DNA of 38,303 nt, taken from Cyanobacteriota bacterium (lineage in GTDB: Bacteria; Cyanobacteriota; Cyanobacteriia; Cyanobacteriales; Microcoleaceae). The DNA is taken from the NCBI GenBank assembly GCA_025362325.1, contig JANYGO010000224.1, positions 1 to 38,303 of the forward strand, read 5' to 3'. Made by a program: the position numbers and the translations under genes. Position 1 is the first letter of the stretch. The number at the start of each line of letters is the position of its first letter. Under the pieces are notes generated by a model that saw only the letters and a program-made list of their open reading frames with translations, was not told the origin of the DNA and ran no database searches. Shown here in pieces: positions 1-9,369 of this stretch.

Positions 1-616
1 GTTATGGAGGGAATAAACAATCGAATTAAGTTGATAATGCGCCAAGGATATGGCTTTTCTAATTTTAATAATTTTAGGAACCGCGTCTTAGCTTGCTTTT
101 CTGATTAGATAAACTTATAACCATAAGTTCAGGAGAGCCATTTATTGGTTCAATCCTCGGACTTATGATTGTCAAGTGCTGTCAACTGTCAACTGAATGA
201 ACGACTCGTGTAAAAGCCAGATATTTCTGTGATTCTTTATGCTGGCAAACCATCTCTACATTCTGCGATTGCTTTCCCAAACTCGCCGCCACCAGCTATT
301 TATCTCCTCCCTCACTTTTATTATTAAATTTTGATAAACTAAGTTACAGCCAGCGGCGCAATGTTGTAATATTTCAGTTAAAGCCTGTAACACTTCCATA
401 GGAGGAAGGCAAAATCAAGAGTTATAATTGCTCGGTCGCTGGATCTCTTTTAAAAAAACACCTGTAAATACGTAAGTAAGTTTTAAATTGTGCGATCGCT
501 CGATACATCGTTCCAACCTTCTTGTTTGCTGCCAAGCGATCGCCCGTCATTCATCAGGGTTCCATATCTGCCATCCTCGAATTGAAAATTGATTTATAAA
601 CTGGGTAAAATCAACT
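1..616. other. Gene-free leader region before the giant kinase gene
   Basis: No convincing coding sequence is seen in these 616 bases. The stretch holds two HIP1 sites (492-499 and 536-543), a dispersed repeat at 141-179 shared with 37005-37043, and two heptamer units of the cagttga family just after it (about 178-195). A 47-codon minus-strand ORF at 256-399 is possible but has no ribosome binding site and resembles nothing I know. The 5' leader of the kinase gene lies in the last part. I see no clear -35/-10 pair. Confidence 0.5.
141..179 (-). repeat. Dispersed 39-bp repeat, copy A
   Basis: Read on the minus strand, this segment matches 37005-37043 on the plus strand at 37 of 39 positions (core: gcacttgacaatcataagtc, then ccgaggattgaa). 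In both places it sits beside copies of the cagttga heptamer repeat. It is a dispersed intergenic repeat rather than part of a gene. Confidence 0.75.
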
Positions 617-2116
617 ATGCTGCCAGCTTCAGGGATTTCTGGTTACAACTTACAAGAACTGATTCATCAAGGAACTAACACAGTTATTTATCGGGCAATT
701 TCGACAGCCGAAAAACAGTTAGTAATTCTAAAAATTTTAAACACCGACTGTCCCACTGTCGAACAAAGCGCCAGTTTTAAACACGAATATCAAATTACCA
801 AACATTTCGACTCTCAATATATCATCAAAGTATATCGAGTCGAAATTAAGCGAAATTTTTTATTATTAGTATTAGAAGATATGGGAGGGCTTTCCCTAAA
901 ATCCTGGATGAACAGTCTCGGAAATCAACCAGAATCAGCCGCTGGCGTCACCGAAAATCTAACGGCTACCACGACTCACCAACTCTCCATTACCGAATCT
1001 TTAAACACAGTTATACCTTTGGCAAAAGCTTTAGTTTTCATGCATCAAAATCAAATCATCCATAAAGACATTAAGCCGCATAACATTATCATAAATCCCC
1101 AAACAAAGCAAGTGAAACTTGCGGATTTTAGCATCGCTTCGCGGTTGAGAAAAGAATCAACAGACTTGAAAAATCCCGATCGCCTAGAAGGAACTCTAGC
1201 ATATATGTCGCCCGAACAAACCGGGCGGATGAACCGTTCCCTAGACTACCGCAGCGATTTTTACTCTCTCGGCGTCACCTTTTACGAACTGCTGACAGGA
1301 CAATTACCATTTACCAGCAGCGACCCGTTAGAAATGGTACACTGTCACATTGCCAAAGAACCAGTTTCCCTAGAACAATTAAACCCACAAATTCCCCCAA
1401 TTTTGACCAACATTGTGGCAAAACTCATGGCAAAGAATGCCGAAGACAGGTACCAAAGTGCAACAGGATTGTTAGCAGATTTAGAACGCTGCCAAAATCA
1501 ATTTTTGAGTACAGGTACAATTTCCAACTTTATACCAGGACAACTGGATGCCATGAGTCAGTTGTCAATCCCTCAGAAGCTCTACGGACGAGAAACACAA
1601 ATAGCACAACTTTTACAAATATTCGATCGCGTCAGCAAAGGCCGCGGTGAAATTGTCCTAGTCAGCGGCTATTCTGGTATCGGCAAATCTGTATTAGTCC
1701 ATGAAATCGTCCCCAATCTAACGCAGCAGCGCGGCTATTTCATCTCCGGTAAATTCGACCAGTTTAAGCGGAATGTTCCCTACGCTTGTTTTACTCAAGC
1801 TCTGCGCAACTTCGTGCAGCAAATTTTGATGGAAAGCCCAACTCAGCTAGCAGCATGGCGAGAAACACTACTCAATGCTTTGCAGAAAAATGCTCGAATT
1901 GCGATCGATGCCATCCCAGAATTAAAATTGATTTTGGGCGAGCCACCTCCCGTACCCGAACTCAGTGCTATTGAATCTCAACACCGCTTTTGTCGAGTGA
2001 TGCAGCAGTTCGTCCAAGCAATTGCCACTGTCGAACATCCATTGGTAATGTTTATGGATGACTGCCAGTGGATAGATGCTGCAACAGTCAATTTGTACCA
2101 ACAAAATTGCCTCTAA
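617..2116 (+). CDS. N-terminal segment: Ser/Thr protein kinase plus start of AAA ATPase
   Basis: This 499-residue segment carries the protein kinase domain (about residues 9-295): candidate ATP lysine K39 in VILKIL, catalytic loop HKDIKPHN at 149-156 and DFS at 170-172, where most kinases have DFG. DFS is usual for this cyanobacterial family as I know it. It is followed by GTLAYMSPEQTG. An ATPase domain begins near residue 320 with Walker A GYSGIGKS (351-358) and Walker B-like FMDD (479-482). The TAA comes 17 codons after Walker B, so the ATPase fold would be cut. A protein ending here could still be a soluble active kinase. No strong ribosome binding site precedes the ATG at 617. Confidence 0.75.
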   Translation: MLPASGISGYNLQELIHQGTNTVIYRAISTAEKQLVILKILNTDCPTVEQSASFKHEYQITKHFDSQYIIKVYRVEIKRNFLLLVLEDMGGLSLKSWMNSLGNQPESAAGVTENLTATTTHQLSITESLNTVIPLAKALVFMHQNQIIHKDIKPHNIIINPQTKQVKLADFSIASRLRKESTDLKNPDRLEGTLAYMSPEQTGRMNRSLDYRSDFYSLGVTFYELLTGQLPFTSSDPLEMVHCHIAKEPVSLEQLNPQIPPILTNIVAKLMAKNAEDRYQSATGLLADLERCQNQFLSTGTISNFIPGQLDAMSQLSIPQKLYGRETQIAQLLQIFDRVSKGRGEIVLVSGYSGIGKSVLVHEIVPNLTQQRGYFISGKFDQFKRNVPYACFTQALRNFVQQILMESPTQLAAWRETLLNALQKNARIAIDAIPELKLILGEPPPVPELSAIESQHRFCRVMQQFVQAIATVEHPLVMFMDDCQWIDAATVNLYQQNCL

Positions 2117-2182
2117 AAAACTCCTTACTTTCTACTTATTCTTGCTTATCGAGATAATGAAGTAAGTCCGACGCATCCATTT

Positions 2183-3691
2183 GTGCTGGCTAATGAGGCA
2201 ATTCGAGCAACAGGAATTTCGATCGCAAATATTGAGCTAAAACCCTTAGCAATTTCTGATGTAACTCGATTACTTTCTGACACCTTGAAATGTTGTCCTA
2301 TAAAAGTCGCAGCCTTGGTAAAAATACTGCTAGAAAAAACTCACGGCAATCCATTTTTTTGCAAGCAGCTATTAAACTCATTACACCAACAAAAACTGCT
2401 AACATTCAACGTAAATTATGCCTCGTGGGAGTGGGATATTCAAGAAATTAAGCTGCATAAAAACTCGGAAAACGTGGTTGATTTAATGGTGGAAAAAATT
2501 CAACAGTTGTCAGGTGCAACTCAGAAAATTTTACAGTGGGCGGCTTGTATAAACAACGAATTTAGTCTAGATATATTGTCAGTAGCGAGCGAACAATCTT
2601 TGACTCAAACAGCACAAGATTTGTGGGAAGCGCTGGAAGTAGGGTTGATTTTGCCTGTAGATGGCGCCTATCTAGTACCGCAATTATTTGAGCAGCAAGA
2701 ATTAGAAAAATTCGGTGGAATAGCGAGCCAAGTGCGCTACAAGTTCTTGCACGATCGGGTTCAACAAGCAGCTTATGTCATGATTCCTGACTCGCAAAAA
2801 CAATCCGTGCACTGGAAGCTGGGACGTTTGTTATTGGAGAGAAGCAATCAAGCTGAACGCCAAGAACAGATTTTTGATATTGTCAATCATTTGAACTTTG
2901 CTCGCGAGTTGATTGCTAACCCTGAAGAACTTTATGAATTAGCAGAATTAAATTTACAAGCCGGGAAAACTGCTAAAGCTGCTTCGGCTTTTGCAGATGC
3001 ACTTACTTTTTTTCAAGCCGGGTGTGACTGTTTGCCGATGTCAAGTTGGCAAGATAATTATGCCTTGAGTTGGGCGCTAAATTTAGAACTGGGTGAAACC
3101 GAATATTTAAATAGCAAAAATGATGCTGCTTTAGCAATTTTTGACAGGATTTTACCCCAAACTCAGACTTTGTTAGAACAGTGTGCGATCGCAGAATTTA
3201 AAATAACTTGTCTGCGGATGAAGAATGATTTATCTGCTGCTTATCAGTTAGGGATTGAAACCTTAAAAAAATTGGGGATTGAATTTGAACCCTACCCGGA
3301 CGATCGCTTGCTAGCCAGCGAATTAGCCAATACCAAGAGGATGATTGGCTTATCGATCGATACATTAGCAGATTTACCAGAACTTGCCGAGCCGCTGCAA
3401 CTCGCAGCCCATCGGATTTTGAAAGAACTTTTCCCCATTGCCTATTTTACCAGTCCCAACGCTCAATATCTCTGCGCGATGAAGTTTGTGCAAACCAGCA
3501 TTCTCTACGGAAATTCGCAACTTTCCGCCTTTGGTTACACTTTATATGCGTTTACTTTGGTCAACAAATATCGCGAAATCGAAGCGGGATGCGCCGCCGG
3601 AGAACTGTCGCTCAACCTCTACGAAGGCTGCGATAATAAAGAGTTAGGTGCTTGTATTTTCCATATGTGGGGCGCTTTAACTTTACATTAA
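2183..3691 (+). CDS. Middle segment of the giant kinase: C-terminal ATPase part and helical repeat region
   Basis: This segment continues the same frame after TAA 2114. It has no catalytic motif of its own. It begins in the distal part of the AAA/STAND-type ATPase (KTHGNPFFCKQLL resembles the sensor/arginine-rich region of such proteins) and proceeds into alpha-helical, TPR-like sequence. The nominal GTG start at 2183 has no Shine-Dalgarno sequence, and homologous sequence extends upstream of it (AYRDNEVSPTHP), so it is most likely an internal part of the original gene, not an independent protein. It ends at the second in-frame TAA in ...GALTLH. Confidence 0.65.
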   Translation: MLANEAIRATGISIANIELKPLAISDVTRLLSDTLKCCPIKVAALVKILLEKTHGNPFFCKQLLNSLHQQKLLTFNVNYASWEWDIQEIKLHKNSENVVDLMVEKIQQLSGATQKILQWAACINNEFSLDILSVASEQSLTQTAQDLWEALEVGLILPVDGAYLVPQLFEQQELEKFGGIASQVRYKFLHDRVQQAAYVMIPDSQKQSVHWKLGRLLLERSNQAERQEQIFDIVNHLNFARELIANPEELYELAELNLQAGKTAKAASAFADALTFFQAGCDCLPMSSWQDNYALSWALNLELGETEYLNSKNDAALAIFDRILPQTQTLLEQCAIAEFKITCLRMKNDLSAAYQLGIETLKKLGIEFEPYPDDRLLASELANTKRMIGLSIDTLADLPELAEPLQLAAHRILKELFPIAYFTSPNAQYLCAMKFVQTSILYGNSQLSAFGYTLYAFTLVNKYREIEAGCAAGELSLNLYEGCDNKELGACIFHMWGALTLH

Positions 3692-3721
3692 ATTAAATAT
3701 ATCGATGATTGTAAGCCTTTT

Positions 3722-6496
3722 ATGCTAAAAGCTTTCAATAGCGGTTTAGAAACAGGTGCTTATCAGTGGTCGGGATATGCTTCGATTAATTATCTTTGGG
3801 TCTGCTTTTTTGGGAACGAATCTTTGCCCAAAGCTACAGAAATTGCTGATAAATTTATTCCAGTGCTCTCAAAGGTCGATCGCAATATGCTAGCTTATCA
3901 CTTGCTCAACAAAAATGCGATCGCCCAACTCACCAACCCACCAGAAACCGCCGGAGAGCCGGAAACCTTCATCAACGAACAACAGCTTTTAGAATTTGCA
4001 AAATCCTCTGCCGATCTGACTACTGCTTTTGTAATTTATCTTTACAAGCTGACCCAGGCTAATTGGTTTGGCGAGGTCGATCGGGCATTAGAATATGCTC
4101 TCAAAGGTGCGGAATTTTTGAAAGGGGGCGCCGGTCATTTTGTCAACCCCGTTTTTCGGTTCCATCACGCGATCGCCCTAGCTGCTGCTTGCACAAAAGC
4201 CAGTGATAGCGAGTGCAAACTCTACCTAAAACAGCTCAACATTAGTCTGGACAAGTTTCGAGATTTGGCAGAACATTGTCCGGCAAATTATCTGCACAAA
4301 TATTCATTAATTCAGGCAGAAATCGCGAGGCTGTCAGGAGACAACTATGCAGCAGCACAATATTATGATTGGGCGATCGCCTCCGCCCTCAAAAATGGTT
4401 TCCTCCAAAATGCCGCCCTAGCCAATGAATTAGCTTCCCGATTTTACATAGCCCAAAATCGTTGCAATCTCGCCAAAATTTATCTCAATGACGCCCGCTT
4501 TTGCTATATCGAATGGGGTGCAACTGCCAAAGTTCATCAACTAGAACAATCTCATCCCGATTGGTTTAACACCATCAGCGACGAGCCGATCGCAATAACT
4601 ACAACTGCGAGTACAGCCGCTGATGTCAATATTTTTGATTTAAAAACAGTAATCAAAGCCTCTCAAGCTATTTCTAGCGAAATAGTCTTAGAAAAATTGT
4701 TGAAAAAATTGCTGCATATCATTTTAGAAAATGCTGGCGCGCAAAGCGGGTGCATTCTTTTAGAACGAGAAGGGTACTTGTTCGTTGAAGTGTCGGATAG
4801 CGACCAGCAAGATTATGCAATATTTGAAGAATTGCAGCCAGTTAAAAAGAACTGCCAAGTGCCTCTTTCTATCGTCAATTACGTGGCGAGAACTCAGGCA
4901 CCGCTGGTGCTGAGCGATGTAACTCAAGAAACACTTTACCAATTCGATACCTACATTCAAAATTATCAACCAAAGTCGGTTATGTGCGCGCCAATTGTCT
5001 ATCAAGGAAAGTCGATCGGTATAGTTTATTTAGAAAACAACTTAGTAACCGGAGCCTTCACTCGCGAAGGTTTGACACTTTTGGAAATGCTGACGGCCCA
5101 AGCAGCAATTGCGATTGCAAACGCGCGCTTCTACGCTGGCGAACAAGACAAATCCCGCCAGTTAGCTGAATCCCTAGAAAACTTACAAAAATCTCAAGTC
5201 GAACTCGCCCAAAAAGAAGAGGAGTACCGCAGTATTTTTGAGAGTGTAGCAGACGGACTTACTTTGGTAGATTTGGAAACAGGAAAAATGGTGGCAGCAA
5301 ACCCCGTAGTCTGCGAAGTGTACGGTTATTGCCTGGAGGAATTTTTGAGCTTAAGTCCCTTAGATCTTCTGCACCCAAATTACGTACATCTCTTCGACGA
5401 GTTTATCGCAACCGTCAGCTCGCGCCAAGAATTTTATTGTCAAACTGTGGTGCTGCGAAAAGACGGTACAGAATTCGATATTGAGCTAAAAGCCAAGTTT
5501 TTTGAATACAGAGGGAAACCCCATGCTTTGTCAATTAGTCGCGATATCAGCCAGCGCAAAGCAGCGGAACAAGCTCTACAAACATCAGAAGCTCAACTGA
5601 GAGAGAAAGCGGAAAATTTAGAAGCTATACTGATTGAACTGCAACAAACTCAAGCGCAATTAGTTCAAACTGAAAAAATCTCGCAACTCGGACAACTGGT
5701 GGCTGGAGTTGCTCACGAAGTGAACAATCCTATTAGCTTTATTTCTGGAAACTTGCACCACGTTCAAGAATATATTGCTGATTTAATTAAGTTGGTGAAT
5801 CTTTATCAAGAAAGGTTTCCCGAACCTGGAGCAGAAATTGAACGGGAAATTGAATCGATCGAGCTAGAATATCTATTAGCCGATTTGCCCAAAACTACGG
5901 CATCCATGAAGATGGGCATCGATCGCATCCGCGACATTATGCAGTCTCTGCGCAACTATTCCCGCAGCGACAGTCTGGAAAAAAGAGCAGTTGACATCCA
6001 TGAAGGCATTGAAACTACTTTAATGATTTTGTCTCACCGCCTCAAGGCTAAGCACAACAGACCAGCAATTAAAATTATCAAACATTACGGTGAGTTATCA
6101 ACATTAAAATGCCATCCGGGGCAAATCAATCAAGTATTTATGAATTTGATTGCTAATGCGATCGATGCTGTGGAAGAATCCAACGCGGGCAAAACCTACG
6201 CAGAAATTGAACAAAATCCGAATACAATCATGATTTCTACGGCGGGTGTTTGCCAGCAAGAACCGGAAATCATCGACACGATTGTGATTCAGATTGCTGA
6301 CAATGGACTGGGAATGCCGGAATCAATCAGACAAAAATTGTTTCAGCCATTTTTTACAACGAAAGCAGAAGGCAAAGGTACGGGCTTGGGACTGTCTATT
6401 TGCTATCAGATAGTTACTGAAAGACATGGGGGAACTTTGGAATGTTTGTCTTCGCTAGAAGGTGGAACAGAGTTTGCAATTTGTATTCCGATGTAG
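3722..6496 (+). CDS. C-terminal segment of the giant kinase: GAF - PAS - histidine kinase
   Basis: This 924-residue segment starts with the end of the helical region, followed by a GAF domain (from about residue 305, DLKTVIKASQAISSEIVLEK), a PAS domain (from EEEYRSIFESVADGLTLVD) ending in the typical ISRDISQRKAAEQAL, a short coiled coil rich in Gln/Leu, the phosphoacceptor box GVAHEVNNPISF, and an HATPase_c domain with DNGLGMP, FFTTKAEGKGTGLGLS. All kinase motifs look intact, so an internally started protein could be a working kinase. The ATG at 3722 lacks a Shine-Dalgarno sequence. The kinase half closely resembles the H-NOX-linked kinase at 33840-35228 in motif content and spacing. Confidence 0.75.
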   Translation: MLKAFNSGLETGAYQWSGYASINYLWVCFFGNESLPKATEIADKFIPVLSKVDRNMLAYHLLNKNAIAQLTNPPETAGEPETFINEQQLLEFAKSSADLTTAFVIYLYKLTQANWFGEVDRALEYALKGAEFLKGGAGHFVNPVFRFHHAIALAAACTKASDSECKLYLKQLNISLDKFRDLAEHCPANYLHKYSLIQAEIARLSGDNYAAAQYYDWAIASALKNGFLQNAALANELASRFYIAQNRCNLAKIYLNDARFCYIEWGATAKVHQLEQSHPDWFNTISDEPIAITTTASTAADVNIFDLKTVIKASQAISSEIVLEKLLKKLLHIILENAGAQSGCILLEREGYLFVEVSDSDQQDYAIFEELQPVKKNCQVPLSIVNYVARTQAPLVLSDVTQETLYQFDTYIQNYQPKSVMCAPIVYQGKSIGIVYLENNLVTGAFTREGLTLLEMLTAQAAIAIANARFYAGEQDKSRQLAESLENLQKSQVELAQKEEEYRSIFESVADGLTLVDLETGKMVAANPVVCEVYGYCLEEFLSLSPLDLLHPNYVHLFDEFIATVSSRQEFYCQTVVLRKDGTEFDIELKAKFFEYRGKPHALSISRDISQRKAAEQALQTSEAQLREKAENLEAILIELQQTQAQLVQTEKISQLGQLVAGVAHEVNNPISFISGNLHHVQEYIADLIKLVNLYQERFPEPGAEIEREIESIELEYLLADLPKTTASMKMGIDRIRDIMQSLRNYSRSDSLEKRAVDIHEGIETTLMILSHRLKAKHNRPAIKIIKHYGELSTLKCHPGQINQVFMNLIANAIDAVEESNAGKTYAEIEQNPNTIMISTAGVCQQEPEIIDTIVIQIADNGLGMPESIRQKLFQPFFTTKAEGKGTGLGLSICYQIVTERHGGTLECLSSLEGGTEFAICIPM

Positions 6497-6550
6497 GGGA
6501 GTCATATCATTTCCGTTTGATTAGGAATTGTATCATTATTAAGATAAGAC

Positions 6551-6566
6551 GGCGGTTGAAACCGCC
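6551..6566. terminator. Small hairpin between two convergent signalling genes
   Basis: Arms ggcggt and accgcc enclose the loop tgaa, with ggtc following. It lies between the ends of the giant kinase gene (6496, plus) and the DICT kinase (6591, minus), so it may act as a bidirectional terminator. No long T-run follows. A similar fragment (gcggtttcaaccgcccggt) occurs at about 13262-13280, so it may equally be a dispersed palindromic repeat. Confidence 0.4.
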
Positions 6567-6590
6567 CGGTCTTCTGAACCGTATTGGCTT

Positions 6591-8585
6591 CTAAACAATC
6601 GGAATAGTAAAGTGAAATTCACTTCCTCGGTCTTTTCCCGCGGAATCTGCCCAAATTTTACCGCCCCAGCCGGCGACAATCTGCTTGCAAATTGCTAATC
6701 CCAAACCTGTACCGCCGGCGCTGCGCCGCAATGCTCCTTCTTCTTGATAAAATCGATCGAATACTATTTTTAAACTGCTCGCCTCTATTCCCCGCCCCGT
6801 ATCGGCTACAAGCACTTCTACCATCCGAGAACCGCTGCATTGCGCCTTTATGGTGACGCTTCCCTGGGGTGTGGTGAATTTGCAAGCGTTGTCTAGCAGC
6901 TTGGAGAGCACCTCCACCAACCACTCGCCGTCTGCTTGCACTAATGGCAATTCTGCGGAGACTTCGGCGATAATTTGCGGCAACTTGCGATCGAGTCCGC
7001 CGCGCGATCGCACGCTGCTGAGGGCCAAATCAACGCATTCTTGCAGTGTCAGCGATTCTACATTCCATTTGACTCGCCCGCTTTCTAAGTGAGAAAGTGT
7101 TAAGAAATCCTGCACGAGTTTCCGCATTCTCTCGGCATCGCCGAGGGCAGTTTCTAACATGATCTTCCGCAATTCTTGGGGCATATCTGGTTCGGAGTTC
7201 AAACTTTCCAGACATACTTGAATCGTCGAAAGTGGAGTGCGGAGTTCGTGACCGGTGATGGCAATTAGATTGCTGCGAGTGCGGTCTAATGCTTCTAATT
7301 GTTGGTTGAGTTCTTCTAAATGAGCGTAGGTTTCGGCTTGAATTAAGGCTGCTCCGAGTTGGGTGGCGATCGCCTCTACTAAGGCCAGTTCGTCTTCTTC
7401 CCAAGGCAAGGTCGATCGACACTGGTGCAATTCCATCATTCCCAAAACCCGCCCCTGATAAAGCACAGGCACCATTAACCAAGAGACAATCTGCCAATTT
7501 TTGACAGTTTTTTCTAGGGATTTTGTATTGACAATCAGCGGGTCTTGTGCTGTGTCTTTGATGTAAACTCGTTCTTGCCGGGTGACGGCATCGCGGAATA
7601 TGGGATTTTTCTGCAACTGCCAAGTCTGATCGAGCATGGAAGTAGTGCCTGGACGCAAAAACTCGCGATCGATTTTGACAGAAACATCTACGGCTTTGCA
7701 CCGATAAATCAAACAGCGGCTGGCTGACAAAGCTGTTCCCAATTCTTGGACTGCAACTTCGACGATTTCTTGCGGGTTGAGAGACTGCCGCATTGCCGTT
7801 GTGATTAGGTTGATCAGGCGTTCTTTGCGTTCCTGGGCGGCGATCGCGCTGTATGCTTTCAGCAGTTTGTGCTGGCCTGCTTGCAAGTAGGTGACTAAGC
7901 GTTCGGCAAAAGCGTCGCTCAATTTGGGATTGGGAATCTTTGAGTCTTTTGCCGCACTTTTGTCGGGTTTTGCGGCTTTGGAAGCGGCGGATTTCCGCGT
8001 TTTTTTCGGTGCTTTTGCCAGATTGTAGGTAGTTCGCGCTCGATCGATCTTTTCTGCCAATTCCGGGCGATATTTGAGAATTTTATCCAGCAACAATTCG
8101 GCAGCTTTGCAGCTTACCTCGCGATCAAACGTCCAAATTCCTTCAAATCTACGAGCTTGATCTATTAATAGCGGATCGCGATCGTCCTGGTTGTCGATCG
8201 GCACAATTTTTTCTTGACAAATCAGACAAGTTGAGTAGTGTTGCCCCAGTACGACTAAGTGCCACTCTTTACTTAATGTGTCCTCCGGTGCAAACGCCAC
8301 AGTTTCGTGATGTTCCGAGGAATTTTTAAACTCAGTTTCCGGTGATGATAGCACGTATACCTGAGAGGAGTGATCGGCAATGCGCCGGTAGCGGTGAGCC
8401 TCATGGCGGTAGAAGCGCTCTTGCTGAAAGCTGGCAATGACTAGCGGTTCGTCGTCGGAGCCCGCCAAAACCAAGTCTTCCATCGCGTGAGACAGCGCTG
8501 TCATGGAAGATTTGAAATAAATTTGTGCCCGCAGTTGGGGCAAAGCTTGCAGAAGTTCTGCTAAAAGCGAAATTGGGACGATCAT
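6591..8585 (-). CDS. DICT-domain GAF sensor histidine kinase
   Basis: The 664-residue product begins with a DICT sensory domain (about 1-175; the family is found in cyanobacterial two-component and diguanylate-cyclase proteins). A lysine/alanine-rich linker follows (about 192-215), then a GAF domain (about 258-415), a short coiled coil, the phosphoacceptor box TGHELRTPLS with His446, and an HATPase_c domain with LLDNACKF, DTGRGIEA and GGTGLGLAICKQ. There is no membrane segment, so it should be cytosolic. No response regulator gene adjoins it. The ATG at 8585 has AAGG four bases upstream, and a perfect 11-bp hairpin lies in its leader (8618-8650). It is convergent with the giant kinase gene. 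The signal it senses is unknown. Confidence 0.9.
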   Translation of the reverse strand: MIVPISLLAELLQALPQLRAQIYFKSSMTALSHAMEDLVLAGSDDEPLVIASFQQERFYRHEAHRYRRIADHSSQVYVLSSPETEFKNSSEHHETVAFAPEDTLSKEWHLVVLGQHYSTCLICQEKIVPIDNQDDRDPLLIDQARRFEGIWTFDREVSCKAAELLLDKILKYRPELAEKIDRARTTYNLAKAPKKTRKSAASKAAKPDKSAAKDSKIPNPKLSDAFAERLVTYLQAGQHKLLKAYSAIAAQERKERLINLITTAMRQSLNPQEIVEVAVQELGTALSASRCLIYRCKAVDVSVKIDREFLRPGTTSMLDQTWQLQKNPIFRDAVTRQERVYIKDTAQDPLIVNTKSLEKTVKNWQIVSWLMVPVLYQGRVLGMMELHQCRSTLPWEEDELALVEAIATQLGAALIQAETYAHLEELNQQLEALDRTRSNLIAITGHELRTPLSTIQVCLESLNSEPDMPQELRKIMLETALGDAERMRKLVQDFLTLSHLESGRVKWNVESLTLQECVDLALSSVRSRGGLDRKLPQIIAEVSAELPLVQADGEWLVEVLSKLLDNACKFTTPQGSVTIKAQCSGSRMVEVLVADTGRGIEASSLKIVFDRFYQEEGALRRSAGGTGLGLAICKQIVAGWGGKIWADSAGKDRGSEFHFTIPIV

Positions 8586-8617
8586 CTAGCCTTAAGCGTG
8601 CATTTTTGCCTATGACA

Positions 8618-8650
8618 AAACAGGATCGGAGGTTGAAAGCGATCCTGTTT
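8618..8650. promoter_or_regulatory. Perfect 11-bp hairpin in the leader of the DICT kinase gene
   Basis: Arms aaacaggatcg (8618-8628) and cgatcctgttt (8640-8650) are perfectly complementary around an 11-base loop. The hairpin starts 33 bases upstream of the kinase ATG, so if transcription starts further out it lies in the mRNA leader. It is not followed by a clear T-run on the minus strand, so a leader structure or a dispersed palindrome is as likely as a terminator. Confidence 0.45.
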
Positions 8651-9242
8651 CAGTATCTGATATATTGATGCTTCATGACGCGACTGTTTATGTCCGATCA
8701 TACTAGCAATAGCCCTTAGACGAATCTAAGCCGAGGTATCTTTCAAAGACCTTGAGCTCATCCCAAAGTCACTTCTAAACCAATACGGTTGGGTTAACAT
8801 TTTTTTGTCATTGCCAGCCCGCGCGCTCCTTCCTAGCGATGTCGCTCGCCCTCAAAGCAATCTCCGTATCTGTTTTTCACAGGTATTGCCCACCGCAGTG
8901 TCTTCTCCCAAGCGTATTGACTGATCAACAACTGTTTTTGCGTCTTGGTTTTGACGCTAACTCATCTCTTCAGACTGACTTGGGGTTTAACGAGTCCCAC
9001 CGTTGAGACTGGCGCCGGCACGGCTGGCGGATCTCTTGCATTATACTATCCTTGAGCTATCGGATATCAGTGCCACAAGTATCGGTTATTGGCGCTGGAT
9101 ATCCGATCGCAGTTTTAAGTTTTTCTCACCCAAGCCTAAAACCTTGAGTTTTCCTCGGCTGCTAGTAGCACTCGCGCTGGCTGCTAGAACTCAGTCTCTC
9201 GCCCGAAGGCTTTTGGGAAGCTACCGCCAACAGCGCTCCCGG

Positions 9243-9277
9243 AAGCTAAAGTTCCGCTAAGAGCGGAACTTCAGCTT
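9243..9277. terminator. 16-bp hairpin downstream of the fasciclin gene
   Basis: Arms aagctaaagttccgct and agcggaacttcagctt pair at 15 of 16 positions around a 3-base loop. It lies about 90 bases beyond the fasciclin stop codon on the minus strand. It could terminate that transcript, but no T-run follows, so a palindromic repeat is the alternative. Confidence 0.4.
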
Positions 9278-9369
9278 AAGTTAACACTTTCCCAAAGGCA
9301 CGGCGCCGTGTCCTTACTTGGCGTTTATTTAACCAAACCTGATATCATTCGATCCAAAAAACGCTAATC

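Larger units (their letters stand above)
617..6496 (+). pseudogene. Giant Ser/Thr kinase - AAA ATPase - GAF - PAS - histidine kinase, interrupted by two in-frame TAA codons
   Basis: The frame starting at 617 runs 1,960 codons to 6496 and is broken only by TAA at 2114-2116 and TAA at 3689-3691. The three open segments share one frame, and the two short gaps (2117-2182, 3692-3721) translate into family-like sequence such as AYRDNEVSPTHP just before 2183. Put together it is the well-known cyanobacterial architecture: an N-terminal eukaryote-type kinase with HKDIKPHN and DFS motifs, an AAA-type ATPase with GYSGIGKS, a long alpha-helical region, then GAF, PAS, HisKA and HATPase_c. Two nonsense codons without frameshift suggest a young pseudogene, sequencing errors, or readthrough. 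I see no Shine-Dalgarno sequence before the internal GTG (2183) or ATG (3722), which argues against three independently translated proteins. Confidence 0.8.
8586..9369. other. 0.78-kb region without a supported gene, with several hairpins
   Basis: Apart from the hairpins listed separately (8618-8650, 9243-9277) and a short palindrome at 9297-9312, I cannot assign this stretch. An 85-codon plus-strand ORF (9003-9260) starts with TTG, lacks a ribosome binding site, is rich in Arg/Leu/Ser and ends in a hairpin; I do not regard it as supported. The region could hold a decayed gene or a non-coding RNA. Confidence 0.4.

Noticed and set aside
256-399. 47-codon minus-strand ORF (MEVLQALTEILQHCAAG...)
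   Set aside because: Looks weakly protein-like but has no ribosome binding site, no recognised family and no partner; not listed as a gene.
2183-3691. Middle kinase segment as an independent gene
   Set aside because: Same frame as its neighbours, homologous sequence continues upstream of the GTG, and no ribosome binding site is present; it is kept only as a fragment of the interrupted gene.
7030-7701. 223-codon minus-strand ORF inside the DICT kinase gene
   Set aside because: It is an out-of-frame shadow of the kinase's GAF/HisKA region, full of Arg/Ser, without any domain.
9003-9260. 85-codon plus-strand ORF before the fasciclin gene
   Set aside because: TTG start, no ribosome binding site, Arg/Ser/Leu-rich composition, and the end lies in a hairpin.
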